From contig JAFSXY010000140.1 in assembly GCA_017443805.1 (NCBI GenBank), forward strand, positions 1 to 38,031: a stretch of 38,031 nt of DNA. Reading direction: 5' to 3'. This DNA comes from Clostridia bacterium (GTDB lineage Bacteria > Bacillota > Clostridia > Oscillospirales > Acutalibacteraceae). The notes beneath the pieces were generated by a model. The model saw only the letters and a list, made by a program, of their open reading frames with translations, made no database searches and was not told the DNA's origin. Below, one piece after another: positions 1 through 5,946 of this stretch; position 1 is the stretch's first letter; each line of letters opens with the position of its first letter. A program made the translations under genes and the position numbers.

Positions 1-536
1 ATGGACGACATGTTCGTCACACTGCCTGTATTAAAGCTGCTGAGATCAAGCGCGGTCAGGCCGGAACAGTTCCTAAACATGCCTAGCATTTTCGTCACAT
101 TGTCCGTATTAAAATGCGTCACGGCCAGCGCGGTCAGGCCGGAACAACGGTAAAACATTAAGCTCATGTCCGTCACATTGTCGGTATTAAAGTGCGTCAC
201 GTCAAGCGCGGTCAGACTGCGACAGCTGCCAAACATGCCACCCATATCCGTCACATTTTCCGTATTAAAATGCGTCACGTCAAGCGCGGTCAGACCGGAA
301 CAGTCCCTAAACATGTAGCCCATGTTCGTCACATTGTCCGTATTAAAATGCGTCACGTCAAGCGCGGTCAGGCCGGAACAGTCATAAAACATGCGGCCCA
401 TGTTCGTCACATTAGCCGTGTTAAAATGCGTCACGTCAAGCGCGGTCAGACCGGAACAACCGTAAAACATGGACGTCATGAGCGTTACATTTTCCGTATT
501 CAAATGCGTCACGTCAAGCGCGGTCAGACCGGAACA
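1..536 (-). repeat. LRR array 2: seven 78-nt tandem units (last one cut by the edge)
   Basis: Units recur at exactly 78 nt (26 codons); the common octamer gcggtcag starts at 52, 130, 208, 286, 364, 442 and 520. Each encodes a DUF285 LRR with one Cys near its start. Variants include LAVTHF (unit at 130) and CRSLTALD (unit at 208). The unit at 52 carries the array-ending form LDLSSFNTGSVTN. Confidence 0.92.
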
Positions 537-2837
537 GCCACTAAACATGTGGCCCATGTTCGTCACACCGCTTGTATTCAGCTTATCAAGGTATTCAATG
601 GCGGTCAGATTCGTAAACCCGTAGAACCAATATGCCGTAGAGACAGGCGCGATTTCATCCAGGAACACAACCGTTGTTATATTCTCGCGCACATCGTACC
701 AGGGGACATAAGGTTCCGGTGTGTCAGCGTTAATATCATAATACTCCGTCTCAAAGCCCCTATAGTAAGAGTATGTGCTGCTGGCGACCGGGGTGTCGGC
801 GCCGCTGCGCACCACGCCGTCGGGGGCCAGCGCGCCGCGGCAGAAGGTGAGCGTACCGTTATCATATACCGCATAAGTGTTGATCACCGCGATTATAAAC
901 GTCGCGGTCAGCGTGCCGGTATAGTTGCCGATGCACGTTACGGTGACGGTGGCCGTACCGACGTTGGTGTTATTCTCATATGCTACCGTGTAGTCCGTAC
1001 CCTCAGTCAGCGTCGTGCCGTTGACCGTAACAGTTACGGCGGGCGTCAGCGCTTCGCCGGTGTAGATCTGATCGGCAACGGTTACGCTCACGTTGTCGTC
1101 GCCGTCGGTCAAGGGCTTCGCCGTGATCTCAAAGGTCCGGCTCAGCGTGCCTGCATAGTTGCCGGCGCCTGTGATCGTCGCGGTGGCTGTACCGACGTTG
1201 GTGTTGGCAGTGTAGCTTACCGTGTAGTCTGTGCCGGCGGTCAGCGTCGTGCCGTCGAGCGTTACTGTCACTGCGGGCTCAATGGCCGAACCCGTATAGG
1301 TCTGATCGTCAATTGCTGCAACCGTTGCGCCCTCAAGGCTCTTGGTTGTGATTGCAAAGTTGCGGCTCACTGTGCCTGTATAGACGCCGGCGCCTGTTAC
1401 GGTAACGGTCGCTTGGCCTGCGTTTATATTATCGGCATAGCTTACCGTGTAGTCCGTGCCCTCGGTCAGCACCGTGTCGTTGAGCGTGACCGTTACGGCG
1501 GGCTCAATGGCGGAACCGGTATAGGTCTGATCGTCAATTGCGGCGATTGTTGCGTTGGAAATATCTTTTTCCCAAACCCATGTGCCTGCCATGGTGGCGT
1601 CATAGTTCGTCATCAGATCTGCGGCAGTGAAGGCCGTGTGGGTGGCGGCGCCCTCGAGCGCCCACTTGCCGGTGTAGGGCGCTGCGCTCGATGCGTCGGG
1701 CAAACCGGCATTAGCTTTAAACTTAAAGCTTTCACCCAGTTTCAGGGATGAAAGCGCGGAACAGCCGGTAAACATGTCCCTCATATTCGTCACACTGCCT
1801 GTATTAAAGGTGCTGAGATCAAGCGCGGTCAGTCCGGAACAGCCCTTAAACATGTTCAACATACTCTTCACATTGGCCGTATTAAAATGCGTCACGTCAA
1901 GCGCGGTCAGTCCGGAACAGCTCATAAACATCGAACCCATGTTCGTCACATTGTCCGTATTAAAATGCGTCACGTCAAGCGCGGTCAGTCCGGAACAGCC
2001 TTCAAACATGGACTTCATGGCCGTCACATTTTCCGTATTAAAATGCGTCACGTCAAGCGCGGTCAGTCCGGAACAGCCGTCAAACATGTTGCCCATGTTC
2101 GTCACATTAGCCGTATTAAAATGCGTCACGTCAAGCGCGGTCAGACCGGAACAGCTCATAAACATCGAACCCATGTGCGTCACATTGTCCGTATTAAAAT
2201 GCGTCACGTCAAGCGCGGTCAGACCGGAACAGTCCCTAAACATGTAGCTCATGATCGTCACATTGTCCGTATTAAAATGCGTCACGTCAAGCGCGGTCAG
2301 ACCGGAACAGTCGGCAAACATGAAGCTCATGTTCGTCACATTGTCCGTATTAAAATGCGTCACGTCAAGCGCGGTCAGACCGGAACAGCCACTAAACATG
2401 TTGCTCATGTTCGTCACACCGCTTGTATTCAGCTTATCAAGGTGTTCAATGGCGGTCAGATTCGTAAACCCGTAGAACCAATATGCCGTAGAGACCGGCG
2501 CGATTTCATCCAGGAACACAACCTTTGTTATATCCTCGCGCACATTGTACCAGGGGACATTAGGTTCCGGTGTTTCAGCGTTAGTATCATAATACTCCGT
2601 CTCAAAGCCCCTATAGTAATAGTATATGCTGCTGGCGACCGGGGTGTCGGCGCCGCTGCGCACCACGCCGTCGGCGGTCAGCTCGCCGCGGCAGAAGGTA
2701 AGCGTCGGCCCGTCTGCGCCTGCGTCGTTATACACAGCGTAGGCTTCGACGTCCGCCGCAAGGGATACCGCCGGCATAAACGCCAGCAGCATACAAAGCG
2801 ACAGCAAAACCGACAGGAATTTTGTTGTGTGTTTCAT
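1..2837 (-). CDS. Secreted BspA-type leucine-rich-repeat (DUF285) surface protein, 3' end outside window
   Basis: The frame is open from an ATG at 2837 to the window edge, so at least 945 residues are visible and the C terminus is missing. The N terminus is a signal peptide: basic MKHTTK, a hydrophobic core, and a likely cleavage near SLAAD. Domain order is a cap block of about 90 residues ending in YWFYGFTNLTAIEHLDKLNT, eight 26-residue LRRs of the type CSGLTALDVTHFNTDNVTNM, a linker resembling an InlB B-repeat, three Ig-like repeats (YTG..L.PAVTVT, GTDYTV.Y, G.YTGT), a second cap block, and seven more LRRs. AAAGG lies 9 nt before this ATG; an in-frame ATG at 2846 has the purine stretch directly against it and is less likely. 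DUF285 proteins are surface adhesins or host-interaction proteins in gut Clostridia, Treponema and Tannerella. No sortase motif or other anchor is visible because the end is missing. It has its own promoter and is probably monocistronic at this end. Confidence 0.9.
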   Translation of the reverse strand, partial: MKHTTKFLSVLLSLCMLLAFMPAVSLAADVEAYAVYNDAGADGPTLTFCRGELTADGVVRSGADTPVASSIYYYYRGFETEYYDTNAETPEPNVPWYNVREDITKVVFLDEIAPVSTAYWFYGFTNLTAIEHLDKLNTSGVTNMSNMFSGCSGLTALDVTHFNTDNVTNMSFMFADCSGLTALDVTHFNTDNVTIMSYMFRDCSGLTALDVTHFNTDNVTHMGSMFMSCSGLTALDVTHFNTANVTNMGNMFDGCSGLTALDVTHFNTENVTAMKSMFEGCSGLTALDVTHFNTDNVTNMGSMFMSCSGLTALDVTHFNTANVKSMLNMFKGCSGLTALDLSTFNTGSVTNMRDMFTGCSALSSLKLGESFKFKANAGLPDASSAAPYTGKWALEGAATHTAFTAADLMTNYDATMAGTWVWEKDISNATIAAIDDQTYTGSAIEPAVTVTLNDTVLTEGTDYTVSYADNINAGQATVTVTGAGVYTGTVSRNFAITTKSLEGATVAAIDDQTYTGSAIEPAVTVTLDGTTLTAGTDYTVSYTANTNVGTATATITGAGNYAGTLSRTFEITAKPLTDGDDNVSVTVADQIYTGEALTPAVTVTVNGTTLTEGTDYTVAYENNTNVGTATVTVTCIGNYTGTLTATFIIAVINTYAVYDNGTLTFCRGALAPDGVVRSGADTPVASSTYSYYRGFETEYYDINADTPEPYVPWYDVRENITTVVFLDEIAPVSTAYWFYGFTNLTAIEYLDKLNTSGVTNMGHMFSGCSGLTALDVTHLNTENVTLMTSMFYGCSGLTALDVTHFNTANVTNMGRMFYDCSGLTALDVTHFNTDNVTNMGYMFRDCSGLTALDVTHFNTENVTDMGGMFGSCRSLTALDVTHFNTDNVTDMSLMFYRCSGLTALAVTHFNTDNVTKMLGMFRNCSGLTALDLSSFNTGSVTNMSS
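892..1560 (-). repeat. Three tandem Ig-like repeats inside the LRR protein
   Basis: Three copies of about 75 residues share D/AdQtYTGsAieP, PAVTVT, LTeGTDYTVsY, NvGtAtvTvtG and YtGTl..tF.I. The first two copies share long near-identical stretches such as AAIDDQTYTGSAIEPAVTVT; the third is more divergent and has VTCIGNY where the others have a Gly. Such modules typically act as stalks in Firmicutes surface proteins. Boundaries are approximate. Confidence 0.8.
1764..2387 (-). repeat. LRR array 1: eight 78-nt tandem units
   Basis: Eight units with an exact 78-nt period; the octamer gcggtcag starts at 1825 and then every 78 nt up to 2371. Each unit encodes C-S-G-L-T-A-L-D-V-T-H-F-N-T-x-N-V-T-x-M plus six variable positions. 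The lowest unit has the ending form LDLSTFNTGSVTN, followed by CSALSSL. Array 1 and array 2 align at an offset of 1851 nt. Confidence 0.92.
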
Positions 2838-2884
2838 TTGCTTCATCCTTTCATCTTTGTAAAAATTCGGAATATCCATGATTT

Positions 2885-2913
2885 ATTTTAATATAAGTCA
2901 AGTGTATTGTCAA
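2885..2913 (-). promoter_or_regulatory. Sigma-A promoter of the BspA-type gene
   Basis: Minus strand: TTGACA (2908-2913), 17-nt spacer, TAAAAT (2885-2890). The leader before the start codon is about 40 nt. The rest of the interval 2838-3008 shows only short GC-rich inverted repeats near 2955-3005 with no U-tract, so no convincing terminator for the upstream gene. Confidence 0.75.
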
Positions 2914-3008
2914 CAGCGAACCGACTTTTTGAACAAAAAATGGTACCTTTTATTTATTATTGTCACACCGCAAATACAGCTGCGGCGCGCCCGGCCAAAG
3001 TCCGGGGG

Positions 3009-3863
3009 CTATTTTAATATCCGCAGCGTTTTACCGGTATCGCGCAACGCAAAAAACACGGGGTGTTCCCGTTCGCTGATATTCGGCGCATGCAAAACCA
3101 GACAAAGCCCGCCGGTCAAATTTCGAAAGACCATGCCGTGACCGCCGTCGGCTGTAAAAATGGGCCGAAGCTGCACCCAGTTGCCGTTTATTTCACCGTT
3201 ATCGGAGACTGCCAGGCATTGATAATACGCTCCGTTTACAATGGTAGACCAGATCATATACAGCTTGTCCTTTTTGCCGCGGTACAAAAACGGACCGTCG
3301 GTCACATAACCGCCGTTAGGGCTTGGCTGCATGCCATAGGCATGACTGCCGGAAAAAAGATAAAAGGGCTCGCCGTCCGCCGCGGACAAATCGGGCAAAA
3401 GCCTGACCGCGCAGACCGTGCCGTTTTTTATCTGCACATGCTCGTGGCAAAAAACAAGATACGGCGCGCCCGCCCGGTCAACGTACAGCGTACCGTCCAA
3501 ACAGCACCACGCAGGCGGCGTAAGCGGCTTTTCTGATACGGGCGCAAACGCGCCGTCCGGCGTATTACTTACAAGCGCGTAGGTGCCGCGCAGGCCGTTA
3601 TTTTGCGTAAAGGTGGCAAGCATATAGTATTTGTCGCCGAATTTATGCACCTCCGGCGCCCAATTGACTTCTCTGTTCAGCAGGTACTTTTCCGAGTTAA
3701 AAACCTCTTTCGGCAAAGACCAGTTTTCAAGGTCTGTGCCGATATAAACGTCAAAACCGCCTGTTTTTACACCGAAGTTTTCTGCACGCGTTCCATACAT
3801 ATAATAGACGCCGTTTTCACAAACAACAAAGGGATCCCTGATATTGATTTCGTTGTTTTTCAT
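3009..3863 (-). CDS. GH43-like glycoside hydrolase (five-bladed beta-propeller), cytoplasmic
   Basis: A 284-residue protein without a signal peptide. Family GH43/62/32/68 features: RDPF with Asp10 near the start (candidate general base), the NWAPEV motif at about 67-72, LDGTLY with Asp123 (candidate pKa-modulating Asp) and VTDGPFLY at 187-194. In most GH43 enzymes the last motif carries the general-acid Glu (EGP); here it is Asp189. Repeated blade sequences such as GVYYMYGT and KYYMLATF fit the propeller. GH43 enzymes cut arabinan, xylan or arabinose/xylose side chains; the substrate cannot be assigned here, and an intracellular form would act on imported oligosaccharides. The start overlaps the phosphatase stop by ATGA, so the two are translationally coupled. 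It is the last gene of the spoVM unit. Confidence 0.82.
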   Translation of the reverse strand: MKNNEINIRDPFVVCENGVYYMYGTRAENFGVKTGGFDVYIGTDLENWSLPKEVFNSEKYLLNREVNWAPEVHKFGDKYYMLATFTQNNGLRGTYALVSNTPDGAFAPVSEKPLTPPAWCCLDGTLYVDRAGAPYLVFCHEHVQIKNGTVCAVRLLPDLSAADGEPFYLFSGSHAYGMQPSPNGGYVTDGPFLYRGKKDKLYMIWSTIVNGAYYQCLAVSDNGEINGNWVQLRPIFTADGGHGMVFRNLTGGLCLVLHAPNISEREHPVFFALRDTGKTLRILK

Positions 3864-4660
3864 ATTTCAAGATACCTTTCCCGAAGCGAAGAAAGCGCTT
3901 CGCTTGATAATATATTTTCCTCTGTAAAAAAGGCGTCCCATCCGCCGTATCGTTCCTCTGCGATTCGGAACAGCTGTTCAACGTTCCGCGGCTTTGTACC
4001 CATCAGCGCGTCTACCGCCTTGAGGATATGCGCATCGGAGGTCTGCGCCCGCGCGAAAGCTCTTGCCTGCTCGATTTCCGACGCAGTATAAACGGCAGTC
4101 TGCATATAGTCGGCGACGATCGTTTTTTCATCCACGCCGAGCGCGGCAAGCGTGAGCATCGCCGCAACGCCCGCGCGGTCCTTTCCGGCGGAGCAATGCC
4201 ATAATACGGCCCCGGACTCATTTTGAAGAAGAATTTCAAAAAACCGCCGATATAAAGGCTTCACCCGCTCGTCAAAAACCAGCTTTCGGTACATTTCGCA
4301 AAAGACGTCGTCCGGGTCGAGAGACTTGTCCGAAAAAATGCCGAGCCAGGTCAAAACGGAGTATTCATCCCGCGCGATCCCAAAGAAAGATTCGTCCAGC
4401 AAAGACAGCGCTTCATACCTGCAGCCGTCCGGGACAGGATCCGGCGCGCCGGTGATTTCCGCGGGCATACGAAGATCTACGACCGTATGCATCCCGTAAT
4501 CCCGCACAAGCGTTTGCAGATCCTCCGGCGCAGCGTCAAAAAGAGCACCGCTTCGGATCAGGCAGTGCTTTTTTACGGTTTTTCCGTCCGCGGTCTTCAT
4601 TCCGCCGAGATCTCTGGTGTTGATCAGATTTCTGAGTTGTATTCTTCCTGTGTGTTCCAT
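3860..4660 (-). CDS. PtpB-like protein-tyrosine phosphatase (Y_phosphatase3 family)
   Basis: A 266-residue cytoplasmic protein. The N-terminal NxRDLGG motif (residues 14-20) and the phosphatase signature HCSAGKDRAG (155-164) match the CX5R loop, with Cys156 as nucleophile and Arg162 binding phosphate. The Lys-Asp inside the loop is typical of the MptpB/LipA group, some members of which also hydrolyse phosphoinositides or phospho-Ser/Thr. Length fits the family. The start ATG follows AAGGA with good spacing. The gene lies 28 nt after spoVM and overlaps the GH43-like gene by 4 nt. The substrate is unknown. Physical closeness to prkC/prpC suggests, but does not show, a place in the protein-phosphorylation network. 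Confidence 0.88.
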   Translation of the reverse strand: MEHTGRIQLRNLINTRDLGGMKTADGKTVKKHCLIRSGALFDAAPEDLQTLVRDYGMHTVVDLRMPAEITGAPDPVPDGCRYEALSLLDESFFGIARDEYSVLTWLGIFSDKSLDPDDVFCEMYRKLVFDERVKPLYRRFFEILLQNESGAVLWHCSAGKDRAGVAAMLTLAALGVDEKTIVADYMQTAVYTASEIEQARAFARAQTSDAHILKAVDALMGTKPRNVEQLFRIAEERYGGWDAFFTEENILSSEALSSLRERYLEI

Positions 4661-4688
4661 ATTTTTTTCCTTCCGTTGTCGGACTGTT

Positions 4689-4754
4689 TCACTTGCAGAA
4701 CAGTCTGAAAATCGCTTTGAACACTTTTGGACTGTTTACCACAAAAACTTTCAT
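4689..4754 (-). CDS. spoVM: Stage V sporulation protein M homologue, 21 residues
   Basis: A 22-codon frame (with stop) preceded by GGGAGTGGAG, a strong ribosome-binding site. The product starts MKVFVVNSPKVF and continues KAIFRLFCK. Aligned from residue 1 with B. subtilis SpoVM (which begins MKFYTIKLPKF), it keeps Met1, Lys2, Pro9, Lys10, Ile15 and Arg17 and the amphipathic pattern; Pro9 matters for localisation in the B. subtilis protein. SpoVM is a peripheral helix on the positively curved forespore membrane that recruits SpoIVA for coat and cortex assembly. Position supports the call: in Bacillus spoVM lies just downstream of prpC-prkC-rsgA, and the same is seen here, without rpe and thiN. 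The protein is five residues shorter than the B. subtilis one. It is easily missed by automatic annotation. Confidence 0.85.
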   Translation of the reverse strand: MKVFVVNSPKVFKAIFRLFCK

Positions 4755-4769
4755 GCCTCTCCACTCCCG

Positions 4770-4916
4770 TTATGCTTTTAAGATCAAAACTCCTGCGGCG
4801 ATAAGCATAACGGCAAGCGCGACGATGATGAACTTGGTCGGAAAACAGTAAGCAAGAAACAGACCGATCCCGAACGCGGCGACGGCAAAGCCCTTTGCAA
4901 CGTTTTTCCTTCTCAT
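4770..4916 (-). CDS. Small membrane protein, 48 residues, upstream of spoVM
   Basis: The frame begins MRRKNVAKGFAV and ends AAGVLILKA, preceded by GGTGGAG at 9 nt. A basic N terminus is followed by two hydrophobic segments (about residues 10-25 and 29-46) separated by a short PTK turn, so a membrane hairpin is likely. I recognise no named family, though short proteins of this kind are common in Clostridia. It is the first gene of the unit that contains spoVM 15 nt downstream, which hints at a membrane role during sporulation or simply co-transcription. A longer frame over the same bases (4624-4962) gives an Arg-rich, unlikely product. Confidence 0.72.
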   Translation of the reverse strand: MRRKNVAKGFAVAAFGIGLFLAYCFPTKFIIVALAVMLIAAGVLILKA

Positions 4917-5014
4917 AACGCCTCACTCCACCCATAATACTGAGGATAGCTGAACACCCCAAGGTAAACAGCAGAAATTCCCCGGTAAAACATTCCTATG
5001 CTTACCCTCACTGC

Positions 5015-5044
5015 ATTATACGCGAAGCGCAAAAAAACGTTCAA
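5015..5044 (-). promoter_or_regulatory. Promoter of the small membrane protein-spoVM-phosphatase-GH43 unit
   Basis: Minus strand: TTGAAC (5039-5044, overlapping the rsgA stop), 18-nt spacer, TATAAT (5015-5020). The match is to sigma-A. The bases CGTATAAT also agree at 6 of 8 positions with the sigma-E -10 consensus CATACAAT, relevant because B. subtilis spoVM is sigma-E dependent; no clear sigma-E -35 is seen. The leader is about 90 nt and holds no gene. Confidence 0.65.
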
Positions 5045-5931
5045 GGTCTTTTATTCCAGTTTGCAAGCCCCTTTACTTCTTCATACATCCGAACGTAGCT
5101 TTCATACCGTGTACGCGGGATCATGCCGTCCTCTACAGCCCGGATCACATTGCAGCCCTTTGTGTTGACATGCGTACATGAAACGGAAAAACGGCAATCC
5201 GCCGCAAATTGCGCGAACTCCGGGAAACAATGGGGCAGCTCGTCCGTCAGGATCACTTCCCCGCGCGTATCGATCTCCATTGATGAAAAACCGGGCGTAT
5301 CCGCGATATATCCGCCCTTAAAAGGATACAAAGATACGCTGCGCGTAGTATGTCTGCCGCGCCCGAGCTTATCGCTGATCTCATTCGTCTCAAGCGAAAG
5401 CTCCGGTATCAGCGCATTCAGGATACTGGATTTTCCAACGCCGGAATTTCCCGTAAAAGCGCATACGTTATGATCGATCAAATCATAAAACGGTTCCAGA
5501 CCCGTTTGTTTCTCCGCCGAGCAGGAAAAGCTTTCAAAGCCGGCCCTGCGATAGATGTCCACAAATTCCACCGCATCGCCTACGTCCTCTTTTGAAAAAA
5601 CAAAAATCGGCCGGACCTTCCTCTGTATTGCCTGCGCGGAAAGCTTATCCAGCACGAACAAATTCGGTTTCGGCTTTGTAACAGACGAAACGATAAACAA
5701 TATATCCACGTTTGCAACGGGCGGGCGGACAAATACGTTTTTGCGCGGCAGGATCTTTGTAACCGTACCCTGCGTATCGTCAACTTCGATCTCCACACGG
5801 TCGCCTGTCACGGGGGAGAGCTTTTCCTTCCGAAAAACACCCCGCGCTCTGCACATATAAACCGCATCAGCGGCTTTTACATAGTAGAAGCCGCTGATAG
5901 ACTGTATGATGATCCCTTCAAGAGTCTTCAA
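5041..5931 (-). CDS. rsgA: Ribosome small-subunit-dependent GTPase RsgA (YloQ/CpgA)
   Basis: A 296-residue circularly permuted GTPase that acts in late 30S maturation. Layout: N-terminal OB fold (about 1-70), then a permuted G domain with the G4 position before G1: FSKEDV at 112-117, P-loop GNSGVGKSS at 161-169 and DTPGFSS at 211-217. A C-terminal zinc-binding segment follows, with Cys246, Cys252, His254 and Cys260 in the usual C-x5-C-x-H-x5-C spacing. The G4 motif normally reads NKxD; here Asn is replaced by Ser (SKED). Length is usual. The gene is 15 nt after prkC, as in Bacillus where PrkC phosphorylates this GTPase. Confidence 0.95.
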   Translation of the reverse strand: MKTLEGIIIQSISGFYYVKAADAVYMCRARGVFRKEKLSPVTGDRVEIEVDDTQGTVTKILPRKNVFVRPPVANVDILFIVSSVTKPKPNLFVLDKLSAQAIQRKVRPIFVFSKEDVGDAVEFVDIYRRAGFESFSCSAEKQTGLEPFYDLIDHNVCAFTGNSGVGKSSILNALIPELSLETNEISDKLGRGRHTTRSVSLYPFKGGYIADTPGFSSMEIDTRGEVILTDELPHCFPEFAQFAADCRFSVSCTHVNTKGCNVIRAVEDGMIPRTRYESYVRMYEEVKGLANWNKRP

Positions 5932-5946
5932 TTGTTTGTTCTCACT

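Noticed and set aside
1..2387. CRISPR-like regular repeats
   Set aside because: The 78-nt units are contiguous, in frame and encode LRRs; there are no unique spacers or cas genes.
192..2891. Long open frames on the + strand (for example 192-1751 and 1887-2891) with periodic MRHVKRGQ-type products
   Set aside because: They are the antisense reading of the 78-nt LRR repeats; a repeat length divisible by three keeps the frame open. The minus-strand product has a signal peptide and known domains.
2940..3008. Terminator after the GH43-like gene
   Set aside because: Two short GC-rich inverted repeats are present but no U-tract follows, so the evidence is too weak.
4624..4962. 112-residue minus-strand frame
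   Set aside because: It is Arg-rich and overlaps two better-supported frames (spoVM and the small membrane protein) in another phase.
4917..5040. Known riboswitch in the spoVM leader
   Set aside because: No conserved aptamer core recognised; only generic pairing options.
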